Below, one piece after another: positions 1-6,097 of a DNA stretch of 64,000 nt. The number at the start of each line of letters is the position of its first letter. The first letter of the stretch is position 1. Under the pieces are notes generated by a model. The model was not told the origin of the DNA and ran no database searches. It saw only the letters and a program-made list of their open reading frames with translations. The translations under genes were made by a program, and so were the position numbers. Origin of the DNA: a virus. The DNA lies in the IMG/VR virus record IMGVR_UViG_3300032053_005312, positions 1 to 64,000 of that record. The stretch is one strand, 5' to 3'.

Positions 1-181
1 GATTGTCTATAAGTTGAGGCGAAGGAAAGGGGAAGAAGGGATCGACAACCACGGGATTCGGGTAGTTATGATGTGGCTTATTGCCAATATCGACTATCTG
101 AAAGAAAGATACTTGGAAGAAGGATACGGTAAACGCCATCGGAAAATAACAGCCGGTTGGTATCCAAGTATAGATGATTGA
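1..181 (+). CDS. C-terminal end of an unknown protein (5' truncated by window)
   Basis: An open frame starting at base 2 runs from the window edge to TGA at 179-181, giving about 59 residues rich in Arg, Lys and Glu. No start is visible, so only the C-terminus is present. I see no family motif. It ends 4 nt before the first tRNA, in line with the tight spacing seen elsewhere. Confidence 0.5.
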   Translation, partial: IVYKLRRRKGEEGIDNHGIRVVMMWLIANIDYLKERYLEEGYGKRHRKITAGWYPSIDD

Positions 182-185
182 ATAT

Positions 186-275
186 TGTGAGATACGCTAG
201 TTGGTAAGCGGCGAAGCTGTTAACTTCGTGCAATCCGTCTTGAACGGTACGCAGGTTCGACCCCTGCTCTCACAG
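186..275 (+). tRNA. tRNA with GTT (Asn) anticodon but a class II long variable arm
   Basis: Acceptor TGTGAGA pairs with TCTCACA; T arm GCAGG-TTCGACC-CCTGC; anticodon arm CGAAG-CTGTTAA-CTTCG gives GTT. The variable region is 22 nt and contains a CCGT/ACGG stem, normal only for Ser, Leu or Tyr tRNAs. The discriminator is G. A standard Asn(GTT) tRNA also exists at 799, so the true identity of this one is uncertain. Confidence 0.8.
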
Positions 276-277
276 CT

Positions 278-368
278 TTCTATTCCCGAACGGGAATAGA
301 ACGATCCCGAACGGGAATAATTTGATGTTTTTGGCAACAGAATAGTCAAATTATTCCCGAACGGGAAT
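278..368 (+). repeat. Three short palindromes between tRNA genes
   Basis: Three copies of a CCCG-AA-CGGG core palindrome lie in 90 bp. Copy 1 (278-301) has 11-bp arms TTCTATTCCCG and CGGGAATAGAA. Copy 2 is near 305-318 and copy 3 is 353-368. The right half of copy 2 and the left half of copy 3 also pair over 14 bp (312-325 with 346-359), so alternative hairpins compete. No T-run follows. Confidence 0.8.
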
Positions 369-372
369 GAAA

Positions 373-446
373 CGGGGTGTGGGCTAAAGGTGAGCCGCCT
401 GATTTGGGATCAGGACATCGAGTGAGTTCGATTCTCACCGCCCCGA
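373..446 (+). tRNA. tRNA-Pro(TGG)
   Basis: Acceptor CGGGGTG/CGCCCCG with one G-T pair, anticodon arm CCTGA-TTTGGGA-TCAGG, T arm GTGAG-TTCGATT-CTCAC, discriminator A. Confidence 0.93.
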
Positions 447-453
447 CTTGGTT

Positions 454-472
454 TGTTCTTTGACAATTTGGT
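454..472 (+). promoter_or_regulatory. boxA-like antitermination motif
   Basis: TGTTCTTTGACAA resembles the NusB/NusE boxA element of rRNA leaders. A near-identical copy sits in the same tRNA region at 4476-4496. The shared core is TCTTTGACAATTTGGT. It also contains TTGACA, but no -10 follows at promoter spacing. The role is inferred from resemblance and repetition only. Confidence 0.35.
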
Positions 473-482
473 GGCAAAAAAT

Positions 483-553
483 GGGGTCGTGGTGAAACGG
501 GATCACGTCTGCTTTGCAAGCAGAAATTAAGGGTTCGATTCCCTTCGGCTCCA
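483..553 (+). tRNA. tRNA-Ala(TGC)
   Basis: Acceptor GGGGTCG/CGGCTCC, anticodon arm TCTGC-TTTGCAA-GCAGA, T arm AAGGG-TTCGATT-CCCTT, discriminator A. Confidence 0.92.
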
Positions 554-560
554 CTAATTG

Positions 561-634
561 CGGCATATGTTGTAGTGGTTTCTGCAAGCCGTCCTGATAA
601 GACGGAAGTTCTGGTTCGATTCCAGGTATGCCGA
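561..634 (+). tRNA. tRNA-Ile(GAT)
   Basis: Acceptor CGGCATA/TATGCCG, anticodon arm CCGTC-CTGATAA-GACGG, T arm TCTGG-TTCGATT-CCAGG, discriminator A. Confidence 0.92.
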
Positions 635-644
635 CTGAAAGAAT

Positions 645-712
645 GGGGTAGCCTACGGGTAGGCGTTGTCACTTGCAATGACGACTAAGGGGTTCGACTC
701 CCCTCTGCTCCA
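645..712 (+). tRNA. tRNA-Ala(TGC), short D arm
   Basis: Acceptor GGGGTAG/CTGCTCC, anticodon arm TGTCA-CTTGCAA-TGACG, T arm AGGGG-TTCGACT-CCCCT. It is only 68 nt because the D arm is compressed (CCTA-CGGG-TAGG). It is a second Ala(TGC) gene, different in sequence from the one at 483. Confidence 0.8.
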
Positions 713-720
713 CTGAATAT

Positions 721-791
721 AGGTGTGTGGTGTAGCGGTAGCACGCTGATCTCCAAAATCATCGGTGAGGGTTCGACTCCTTCCACACCTG
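721..791 (+). tRNA. tRNA-Trp(CCA)
   Basis: Acceptor AGGTGTG/CACACCT, anticodon loop CTCCAAA, T arm GAGGG-TTCGACT-CCTTC, discriminator G. It pairs functionally with the TrpRS gene at 3226. Confidence 0.92.
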
Positions 792-798
792 CTTAGAT

Positions 799-871
799 TC
801 CCTTGTAGCTCAATTGGTAGAGCGCCAAGCTGTTAACTTGGATGTTCTAGGTTCGAGTCCTAGCGAGGGAG
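799..871 (+). tRNA. tRNA-Asn(GTT)
   Basis: Acceptor TCCCTTG/CGAGGGA, anticodon arm CCAAG-CTGTTAA-CTTGG, normal short variable loop, discriminator G. It is followed by a 9-bp hairpin (AGGTTCGAG/CTCGAACCT) that looks like a duplicated T-arm segment. Confidence 0.94.
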
Positions 872-908
872 TAGGTTCGAGTCAAAAAATAAGCTCGAAC
901 CTTACTAT

Positions 909-938
909 TATAAGGCATGGAGGAATCTATGCCTTATA
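909..938 (+). promoter_or_regulatory. RBS-in-loop hairpin at an HNH start
   Basis: TATAAGGCAT and ATGCCTTATA form a perfect 10-bp stem around the loop GGAGGAATCT, which holds the Shine-Dalgarno sequence. The start ATG (929) opens the right arm. Closing of the stem should hide the start codon; this is inference from sequence. Confidence 0.6.
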
Positions 939-1291
939 AAGATAAAGAAACACAGTTGAATTCACAATCGAATCATTATCAAAACAACAAAGATCAGTAT
1001 CGTGAGCGAGATCGAAAAAGAAAAGCCACAATACAACTTTGGTTGTTAGAGTATAAAAATGGTTTGGAGTGCATCAAATGTGGAGAAAGTCATCCGGCTG
1101 CATTGACGTTTCATCATCGTGATCCTTCAATGAAAACATTGAACATTTCCACAATGGTCAGTAACCGGGCGACTAAAGAAAAGATACTAGAGGAAATTGA
1201 GAAATGCGATTTGCTTTGTGCAAGCTGTCACTCAAAAGTGCATTTTGCAGAAAGTTCACCGTGGGCCGATATGTTTCCTGTAGTGTGGTAA
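929..1291 (+). CDS. HNH endonuclease (free-standing homing type)
   Basis: Start chosen at ATG 929, 6 nt after GGAGG; an upstream ATG at 917 overlaps that SD. The N-terminus is basic and polar, followed by an HNH-zinc module: CxxC (CIKC), the ALTFHHRDP block, then LCASCHSKVH. The family makes nicks or double-strand breaks and usually acts in homing. It shares the CxxC - FHH.DP - KC..LC..CH layout with the HNH proteins at 6489, 11599 and 26560. tRNA-Gln begins 4 nt after its stop. Confidence 0.85.
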   Translation: MPYKDKETQLNSQSNHYQNNKDQYRERDRKRKATIQLWLLEYKNGLECIKCGESHPAALTFHHRDPSMKTLNISTMVSNRATKEKILEEIEKCDLLCASCHSKVHFAESSPWADMFPVVW

Positions 1292-1295
1292 TTAT

Positions 1296-1371
1296 TGCCG
1301 GGTATTCGGTGTTGGTATCCGTTCTCTGCCTTTGAAGCAGAAGGTCGGTGGTTCGATTCCACCCCCGGCAG
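1296..1371 (+). tRNA. tRNA-Gln(TTG)
   Basis: Acceptor TGCCGGG/CCCGGCA, anticodon arm TCTGC-CTTTGAA-GCAGA, T arm GGTGG-TTCGATT-CCACC, discriminator G. A near-identical but damaged copy with CTG anticodon lies at 9778. Confidence 0.9.
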
Positions 1372-1374
1372 CTA

Positions 1375-1621
1375 GAGAGTGTAGTGTGAATAGCCGCAGA
1401 GGTAAATTCACAAAAGTTGAAGGAAGTGCAAAGCTAAAACTGCAAGTAACAGTTGCAAAAGCTATAAAAACCGTGAGCGGCTGTAAGGGCCGACAGGCTT
1501 GGAGACAATAACTTTGCATGGAGATCAATGAGTAGTGTTTCGAGATAAGCGGTAGGCAGCACAGAGGCTATAGCATTTGCAACCGGAGCCTCCAGTTTAG
1601 GTTCGAGTCCTAACGCTCTCA
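1375..1621 (+). ncRNA. Elongated tRNA-like locus (247 nt), identity unresolved
   Basis: Acceptor halves GAGAGTG and CGCTCTC match perfectly apart from one G-T pair. A good T arm (TTAGG-TTCGAGT-CCTAA) and a D-like arm (GTGAA/TTCAC) are present. Between them lies about 150 nt containing hairpins TGCAAAG/CTTTGCA and AACTG/CAGTT. An anticodon-like stem GAGGC/GCCTC carries a 19-nt loop. It could be a tRNA with an intron, a tRNA-derived RNA or a remnant. I found no clear group I intron core. Confidence 0.4.
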
Positions 1622-1633
1622 TTTGTTAGTTAC

Positions 1634-1706
1634 GGTTCCGTGGTGTAGTGGTACTGCATACCTCCCTGTCACGGAGAAGGTACGAGTTCGATCCTCGTCG
1701 GAACCG
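1634..1706 (+). tRNA. tRNA-Asp(GTC)
   Basis: Acceptor GGTTCCG/CGGAACC, anticodon loop CTGTCAC with one mismatch at the stem base, T arm ACGAG-TTCGATC-CTCGT, discriminator G. Confidence 0.92.
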
Positions 1707-1708
1707 CT

Positions 1709-1780
1709 GTGATTGAAGCCAAACGGTGCGGCGTCTCTTTGTGAAAGAGATAATAGTGGGTTCGACTCCCATCAATCACC
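1709..1780 (+). tRNA. tRNA-His(GTG)
   Basis: Acceptor GTGATTG/CAATCAC, anticodon arm TCTCT-TTGTGAA-AGAGA, discriminator C. The base before the acceptor is T, so the His-specific G-1 is not encoded, unlike the second His tRNA at 4827. Confidence 0.92.
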
Positions 1781-1793
1781 CTGTTAGTTTTAC

Positions 1794-1866
1794 GGGCGTG
1801 GAGTTCGGTTGGTAGAACATTCCCCTGTCACGGGAAAGGCTGCGGGTTCAACTCCCGTCACGCTCG
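1794..1866 (+). tRNA. tRNA-Asp(GTC), second gene
   Basis: Acceptor GGGCGTG/CACGCTC, anticodon arm TTCCC-CTGTCAC-GGGAA, T loop TTCAACT, discriminator G. The body differs from the Asp gene at 1634. Confidence 0.92.
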
Positions 1867-1893
1867 CTTTGAAAATTGAACCCGTGCTAAATT

Positions 1894-1964
1894 GTCCTCA
1901 AGGTGTTACGGAAGCATCCGATCTTGGTAAGATCGTGGCGAAGGTTCAACTCCTTCTGGGGACT
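1894..1964 (+). tRNA. tRNA-Thr(GGT)
   Basis: Acceptor GTCCTCA/TGGGGAC, anticodon arm CGATC-TTGGTAA-GATCG, T arm GAAGG-TTCAACT-CCTTC, discriminator T. Confidence 0.92.
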
Positions 1965-2030
1965 TATGTTCATCAGGTCCGCTAACTTGGTGAACAGAAA
2001 GGTTGCGGCGAGTTTAGCGGCTCGTTTGAG

Positions 2031-2102
2031 GTTGTGTTCGTCTAGTGGTCTAGGATGCCGTCGTTGAAGACGGAGACATGGGTTCAAATCCCATACACAA
2101 TC
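2031..2102 (+). tRNA. tRNA with 6-nt anticodon loop, isotype undetermined
   Basis: Acceptor GTTGTGT/ACACAAT, T arm ATGGG-TTCAAAT-CCCAT and a Glu-like D arm. The anticodon stem CCGTC/GACGG is a perfect 5 bp but encloses only GTTGAA (6 nt), so the anticodon cannot be read with certainty. It may be damaged. Confidence 0.65.
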
Positions 2103-2119
2103 TCGCAACTGAATTTTAT

Positions 2120-2198
2120 GGCCGTGGAAACGAAAGCTCCGTGGTGGGGCATCAGACTGCAAATCTGACGTTAAGAGGTTCGACTCCTCCTGCGGCCT
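2120..2198 (+). tRNA. tRNA-Cys(GCA)
   Basis: Acceptor GGCCGTG/TGCGGCC, anticodon arm TCAGA-CTGCAAA-TCTGA, T arm GAGG-TTCGACT-CCTC, discriminator T. The D region is longer than usual. Confidence 0.88.
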
Positions 2199-2206
2199 CT
2201 GAATAT

Positions 2207-2276
2207 GGCCCATCCTGCGGATCAGGTGTTGAGTTTACGAAACTTGATTACGAAGGTTCGACTCCTTCATGGGCTA
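2207..2276 (+). tRNA. tRNA-Arg(ACG)
   Basis: Acceptor GGCCCAT/ATGGGCT, anticodon arm TGAGT-TTACGAA-ACTTG, T arm GAAGG-TTCGACT-CCTTC. The D arm CCTGCGGATCAGG is shared with the Arg(CCG) gene at 17613. Confidence 0.88.
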
Positions 2277-2280
2277 CTAT

Positions 2281-2351
2281 GGGCGTTTGGTGAAATGGTA
2301 TCACGCTTGGCTTACATCCAATAGTCAGAAGTTCGATTCTTCTAATGCCTA
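2281..2351 (+). tRNA. tRNA-Val(TAC)
   Basis: Acceptor GGGCGTT/AATGCCT, anticodon loop CTTACAT, T arm AGAAG-TTCGATT-CTTCT, discriminator A. Confidence 0.9.
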
Positions 2352-2404
2352 CTAAAAAGAATTACATTGTGATGAATTTTCGATGCCAGAGCATATAATA
2401 TGTT

Positions 2405-2968
2405 ATGGAAAAAAAATACATCATAATGTCCGGTCAGAAACGTGCAGCGATTGAGTTAACTTGTGAATTTTGTAAAGAGTTATTTTTGACTCGACAAGGT
2501 GGTAAGTTAAAGCGATTTTGTAGTTCTGATTGTTGGAATAAAGCAAAAGTAAATAATGCCCAAGTTGAAGTGACTTGTGCGTTTTGCAGCAAGACTTTCT
2601 TGAAAAAGAAATCTTTGCTCAAAAATTCCAAAAGTGGATTGAGATTTTGCAATGCGACCTGCAAATGCAATGCTCAGAAATTAGGAGGCATAACTGAAAT
2701 TATGCCTTTTCATTATGGCGCAGGAGACGGGAGGTATTCTTGCAGAAACATAATTCAAGAGGGTTCAGAATGCGTTGATTGCAAAGAGAATAGATTGTAT
2801 TACTTGGTTATTCATCATGTCGATGGCGATAGGAGCAATAATGATGTAATCAATTTAGAAATAGTTTGTGCAAAATGCCATACAAAAAGACATTTGAAAA
2901 ATGTTGATGGCAAATGGATTTTTTGCACAAGTGTTTTAACTCCTCGCAATATGTTGAGTTATTTATAA
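2405..2968 (+). CDS. HNH endonuclease with two N-terminal zinc fingers
   Basis: 187 residues. Two CxxC...CxxxC zinc fingers (near residues 20-43 and 57-85) precede an HNH module with VIHHVDGDRSNN and IVCAKCHTKRH. The layout fits a DNA-binding homing endonuclease. ATG 2405 is the first start; ATG 2429 is an alternative, and neither has a strong SD. A TATAAT lies at 2394-2399. tRNA-Glu begins 1 nt after its stop. The gene is more AT-rich than its neighbours, suggesting recent transfer. Confidence 0.82.
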   Translation: MEKKYIIMSGQKRAAIELTCEFCKELFLTRQGGKLKRFCSSDCWNKAKVNNAQVEVTCAFCSKTFLKKKSLLKNSKSGLRFCNATCKCNAQKLGGITEIMPFHYGAGDGRYSCRNIIQEGSECVDCKENRLYYLVIHHVDGDRSNNDVINLEIVCAKCHTKRHLKNVDGKWIFCTSVLTPRNMLSYL

Positions 2969-2969
2969 T

Positions 2970-3041
2970 GGCCCATTCGTCTACTGGCTAGGACCGCTGT
3001 TTTTCAGGCAGCAGAAGACGGATCGAAACCGTCATGGGTCA
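2970..3041 (+). tRNA. tRNA-Glu(TTC)
   Basis: Acceptor GGCCCAT/ATGGGTC, anticodon arm GCTGT-TTTTCAG-GCAGC, T arm GACGG-ATCGAAA-CCGTC (T54 replaced by A), discriminator A. Confidence 0.88.
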
Positions 3042-3054
3042 CTTAGTTGTTGGA

Positions 3055-3121
3055 TAAATTAGTGTAACGGTAGCACGCTCCCGTGGAGGGAGAAGATTGG
3101 TTCGATTCCAATACTCATTTA
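3055..3121 (+). pseudogene. Degenerate tRNA remnant
   Basis: It keeps a T arm (ATTGG-TTCGATT-CCAAT) and a D-like segment (GTAACGGTAGCAC), but the acceptor TAAATTAG/CTCATTTA has a mismatch. The anticodon arm is CTCCC-GTGGA-GGGAG with a 5-nt loop. No usable anticodon can be assigned. Confidence 0.5.
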
Positions 3122-3122
3122 T

Positions 3123-3195
3123 GCCGCTTTGAGCAGAGTGGGATTGCGCCTGTCTTGTAAACAGGAATGAGTGAGTTCGATTCTCACAGGCGGCT
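3123..3195 (+). tRNA. tRNA-Thr(TGT)
   Basis: Acceptor GCCGCTT/AGGCGGC, anticodon arm CCTGT-CTTGTAA-ACAGG, T arm GTGAG-TTCGATT-CTCAC, discriminator T. Confidence 0.92.
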
Positions 3196-3225
3196 CTGAA
3201 TACTTTAACCTTTTGGAGAAATACT

Positions 3226-3973
3226 ATGGTGTGTCTTTGGCTCGAAACTGTGCGGATTTAGACCAACAGGTAGGTTACACCTGGGGCATTACTTCTCGGT
3301 GATTCAACCGGGACAATCTGGGTGTACTGTACTGGTGGCAAACTATCATGCACCGGAGGTAAAGAATCTGGAAGTATCCGTGAACGCCTTACGGCAATAC
3401 GGTGTCCAGACCATAGTGATTCAGAAGGACGTGTTCGACGCTGAGTTGTTCTTCCGACTATTGACGCTCGCTAAAATGGGCGACTTGAGCCGGATGACAC
3501 AATTCAAGTCAACAGAAGAGGACGATAGGACTGGTCAATTGCTGACTTACCCTGTTCTCATGGCGCATGATGTTGCGGGTTACTCCGAAGTCATTGTGGG
3601 TCTGGACCAGAAGCAGCATTTGGAATATGCCAGAAAGCTGTTGAGAAAATACAACAGCGTATATGGCACGACACATCCGATCCCGATAGCCAATATCGTG
3701 GTGGGACGTGTCAAAGATTTGCGTGACCCGACGAAGAAGATGTCGAAGTCATCACCGCAAGGATGTTTATTCCTTGATGATACGGTTGATGATATTCAAC
3801 AAAAGATTCGGAAGGCGACCGCAGATGAAGAGGGCCTGAATAACTTGAAGTTTTTGTATGGGGAGTTTGTAAGAGAAACGCCTCCAGCAAGCAATCAAGA
3901 ACTGAAAGAGAAGCTGGCCGATAGTTTGGTGAAATGCTTTGCAAGCTGTAGTGGCACAGCATCCGGCTCTTAA
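3226..3973 (+). CDS. trpS: Tryptophanyl-tRNA synthetase, frame-disrupted and 3' truncated
   Basis: The protein has RPTG and HLGHY (class I HIGH region), MTQFK, LLTYPVLMA, GLDQKQHLE and KKMSKS, so TrpRS is secure. The best start is ATG 3226 after GGAGA, but that frame ends ATT TAG A at 3256-3262. The synthetase frame is +1 and has no ATG, GTG or TTG before the HIGH motif; GTG 3299 would delete HIGH. The 3' end runs into tRNA-Lys, with the stop TAA inside its anticodon loop, so about 50 C-terminal residues are missing. It is either a decaying gene, a sequence error, or expressed by +1 frameshifting. Confidence 0.8.
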
Positions 3974-4008
3974 CTGGAAGGTTCAGGGTTCAAGTCCCTG
4001 GCGAAGCA
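3936..4008 (+). tRNA. tRNA-Lys(CTT)
   Basis: Acceptor GCTTTGC/GCGAAGC, anticodon arm TCCGG-CTCTTAA-CTGGA, T arm CAGGG-TTCAAGT-CCCTG, discriminator A. It overlaps the last 38 nt of the TrpRS frame. Confidence 0.9.
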
Positions 4009-4013
4009 CTCAT

Positions 4014-4096
4014 GCAGGTATGGCAGAACGGTTTATGCTCCTGACTCTTAATCAGGGATCGCAAGATCAACGTAGGTTCGACTCCTACTGCCTGCA
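4014..4096 (+). tRNA. tRNA with CTT (Lys) anticodon and class II variable arm
   Basis: Acceptor GCAGGTA/TGCCTGC, anticodon arm CCTGA-CTCTTAA-TCAGG. The variable arm GATC-GCAA-GATC plus AAC is 15 nt with a GNRA tetraloop. T arm GTAGG-TTCGACT-CCTAC, discriminator A. The body is Ser/Leu/Tyr-like but the anticodon reads Lys; compare the GTT tRNA at 186. Confidence 0.8.
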
Positions 4097-4104
4097 CTAT
4101 TTAC

Positions 4105-4176
4105 GGCGTGTTCGACTTCTGGTGAGGTCATCTGCCTTTCAAGCAGATTAGATGGGATCGAAACCCATACACGTCA
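4105..4176 (+). tRNA. tRNA-Glu(TTC), second gene
   Basis: Acceptor GGCGTGT/ACACGTC, anticodon arm TCTGC-CTTTCAA-GCAGA, T loop ATCGAAA as in the Glu gene at 2970, discriminator A. Confidence 0.9.
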
Positions 4177-4177
4177 C

Positions 4178-4390
4178 TTGTTGGTGGAAGAGTTCATATA
4201 CAGTTGCCCAATACTATTTGCCTTCTACGCAAATATAGGGCTACCAGGGACATATGAAGTTCAACTGAAAAACTGGAATATCGGCCACCCGAAACCAACA
4301 AAGCAGAAAAGAGATCGACAGCAAGGCTCCGTCAGCCAAAAATGATGGCGGCAGTCATGGTAATATAAACCATGACTCGAAATCGTGTAT
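4178..4390 (+). ncRNA. Structured non-coding segment, unknown
   Basis: There is no plausible gene here. Outer arms TTGTTGGT/ACCAACAA and TTCATAT/ATATGAA enclose GCCC/GGGC and the hairpin TATTTGC-CTTCTAC-GCAAATA, whose 7-nt loop resembles an anticodon loop. Further downstream AGTCATGGT-AATATAA-ACCATGACT forms a 9-bp hairpin. The nesting suggests a folded RNA, but I cannot assign a family. Confidence 0.35.
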
Positions 4391-4475
4391 GTCGGCTACC
4401 TTTTCAAACAACGGTTAGAGGGTTTGTACTCGACGCCGTGGATTGCCAATCTTGGGTGGGCGGCATTCCGAAGGC

Positions 4476-4496
4476 TGGTCTTTGACAATTTGGTAG
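4476..4496 (+). promoter_or_regulatory. boxA-like motif, second copy
   Basis: GGTCTTTGACAATTTGGTAG repeats the motif at 454-472 and lies just upstream of the elongated tRNA-like locus at 4515. Confidence 0.35.
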
Positions 4497-4514
4497 TTAA
4501 ATTAAGGCCAAGAA

Positions 4515-4649
4515 GTGCCTGTGGTGTAAGTTGGTCGGCAGCATCGTGGAAACACGAAACACTACATTGCACGTTAATCACATTTTCCGGCAAGACCGGC
4601 TCTGTGATTAGCGTATAATGCCAATAGAGGTCGATTCCTCTCAGGCACA
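4515..4649 (+). ncRNA. Elongated tRNA-like locus (135 nt) with a long central hairpin
   Basis: Acceptor GTGCCTG/CAGGCAC is perfect. The T arm AGAGG-TCGATT-CCTCT has a 6-nt loop. A D-like segment GTGTAAGTTGG and a TCGTG-GAAA-CACGA hairpin follow the 5' acceptor. The place of the anticodon arm is taken by a 17-bp hairpin (about 4565-4620) with one mismatch and two G-U pairs. No anticodon can be read. Confidence 0.4.
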
Positions 4650-4679
4650 CTTCCCGGTCCAGAAATGGATCGGATTTTG

Positions 4680-4819
4680 GACTTGTCGTTCGTCTAAAAT
4701 ACGTTTTGACGTATCTCAGGACGCCTGCACCGCCAATGCCGTTCGGCGGTTGATGATGTGATTGGTTGGGTTGGAACTTCTCAAGCCAGGAAGCGCAAGC
4801 TGAACTTGCACGACAAGTC
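4680..4819 (+). ncRNA. Structured non-coding segment upstream of tRNA-His
   Basis: GACTTGTCGT (4680) and ACGACAAGTC (4810) form a 10-bp closing stem around about 120 nt. Internal stems are ATACGT/ACGTAT, CCGCC/GGCGG and GCAAG/CTTGC. I see no coding frame. This arrangement suggests a folded RNA of unknown role. Confidence 0.35.
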
Positions 4820-4826
4820 TCTTTAT

Positions 4827-4899
4827 GGTGGTCGTAGTGTAGTGGTCTGCACGACTGATTGTGGATCAGTAAGTGGGAGTTCGATCCTCCTCGATCACC
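4827..4899 (+). tRNA. tRNA-His(GTG) with encoded G-1
   Basis: Acceptor GTGGTCG/CGATCAC with an extra G (4827) opposite discriminator C, the tRNA-His hallmark. Anticodon arm ACTGA-TTGTGGA-TCAGT, T arm GGGAG-TTCGATC-CTCCT. Confidence 0.92.
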
Positions 4900-5001
4900 C
4901 CTGATATTTTTCAAATCGGCCACTCTTTTAAGTCGGCATTGATCGACTACGAGATTTGGATATACTCATCTCGTCCCAAACTTCACCAGGAAAGAGAAAT
5001 T

Positions 5002-5808
5002 ATGGACTCAAAATACACTGTTGGCCAAAAGGTGCTTTTCGCCAATCAAGACGCTATCATTCGCAAGCTCGAAGAGAGCGACGGAAAATTCAAGTATTAC
5101 TGCGAAGTGGGCGGCGTCCCACTGACCATGTGGATTCCCGAAGATTCTCTGGATGTTGGAAATCCATCCGGCCCGCCGTCAGTATTCTTCAATCGAAGAA
5201 TGCCACACTTGTTGATTGTGGATAACTTCTACAAAGACCCGGATGATGTGCGAGCCTTTGCCCTGGAGCAAGAGTTCAAGCCGAACTTGCGAAACTACAA
5301 GGGCGAAAGAACCGATGAACGATTCCTGTGGCCGTTCCTCAAAGAAGAATTTGAGCGACTATTGGGCCGTCCGATTGTTGACTGGCTGAACCAGCCTTGC
5401 AACGGTTGTTTCCAGATTACTGGCTTCAATGATCCGTTGGTGTGGCACTCCGACTTGCAGAGTTATGCCGCTGCGGTATATTTGACGCCAGATGCCCCGG
5501 TAAGTGCTGGGACTAGCTTCTGGAAAGATACGAATCATGGAAGCCGTCGTCCACCAAATCACCCGCTTGAGTTCGACCGATTTGCTTCAGATGAAGCACG
5601 AGCTTTGGCGGCGAATGAGATTTACAGCGAATACAATATCCTTCACCCGGATAATTGGGAACTGGTTGATAAAGTTGGAGCCGTATATAACCGGCTTGCA
5701 ATTTGGGATGCTCAAATGATCCATTCGGCAAGTTCCTACGAAGGCATGGTAAGTGGCGATGCTGATAAAGCCCGACTTGTCCAATTGTTCTTCTTTACCG
5801 TAAGGTGA
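5002..5808 (+). CDS. DUF6445-like putative 2OG-Fe(II) oxygenase-fold protein
   Basis: 268 residues from ATG 5002 after an AGGAAAGAG region. The N-terminal 60 residues look like a small beta domain. The core starts at PHLLIVDNFYKDP (68-80), typical of DUF6445. A possible iron triad is H149-x-D151 (VWHSD) and H241 (DAQMIHSA), followed by RLVQLFFF. The substrate is unknown; phage members may modify small molecules or nucleic acid, but nothing here decides that. It is the first gene after the tRNA block and is followed 5 nt later by a small gene. Confidence 0.65.
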   Translation: MDSKYTVGQKVLFANQDAIIRKLEESDGKFKYYCEVGGVPLTMWIPEDSLDVGNPSGPPSVFFNRRMPHLLIVDNFYKDPDDVRAFALEQEFKPNLRNYKGERTDERFLWPFLKEEFERLLGRPIVDWLNQPCNGCFQITGFNDPLVWHSDLQSYAAAVYLTPDAPVSAGTSFWKDTNHGSRRPPNHPLEFDRFASDEARALAANEIYSEYNILHPDNWELVDKVGAVYNRLAIWDAQMIHSASSYEGMVSGDADKARLVQLFFFTVR

Positions 5809-5813
5809 ACAAA

Positions 5814-6095
5814 ATGTCTTTCCGGTTGAGCAAAAAAGTCTCTCTCGAAGAGGGCGACAAAATACGAGTTTCAGGTGGTCCATACTTTCTCGCTCAATCT
5901 GGAAAAAAGATCAGCATGGGCGAGCATGGAGTTGGAACATTTGCTGGAGCAGAAGAAAACGGAGAAGCGATATACGTTAAGTTTGATCGCATGTCTGCTC
6001 CAAGATTCGTCTATATTGGGCCGGAGCGTTTGTCAGAATCAACTGGTACAACGCTCCGGCCCCATAAGATTGTCAAGCTGCGAAAGAAGGTGTGA
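5814..6095 (+). CDS. Small unknown phage protein
   Basis: 93 residues. ATG 5814 is chosen because AAGGTGA lies just upstream and overlaps the previous stop. It is rich in beta-prone residues with many Gly and ends in a basic tail (KIVKLRKKV). No family is recognised. It lies between the DUF6445 gene and the next small gene in an apparent operon. Confidence 0.6.
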   Translation: MSFRLSKKVSLEEGDKIRVSGGPYFLAQSGKKISMGEHGVGTFAGAEENGEAIYVKFDRMSAPRFVYIGPERLSESTGTTLRPHKIVKLRKKV

Positions 6096-6097
6096 CC

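Noticed and set aside
1375-1621. tmRNA or classic group I intron
   Set aside because: No G3-U70 pair, no tag reading frame and no conserved P7-type core could be found; kept only as an elongated tRNA-like locus.
1292-1622. Minus-strand ORFs over tRNA-Gln and the tRNA-like locus
   Set aside because: No SD, and they are reverse readings of tRNA arms (for example GIEPPTFCFKG).
2078-2293. Protein-coding ORF across tRNA genes
   Set aside because: It consists of Cys and Arg tRNA genes read as protein. Similar ORFs over other tRNAs were dismissed for the same reason.
4178-4390. Hammerhead ribozyme (CGAAA motifs)
   Set aside because: The required CUGANGA segment in proper spacing is missing.
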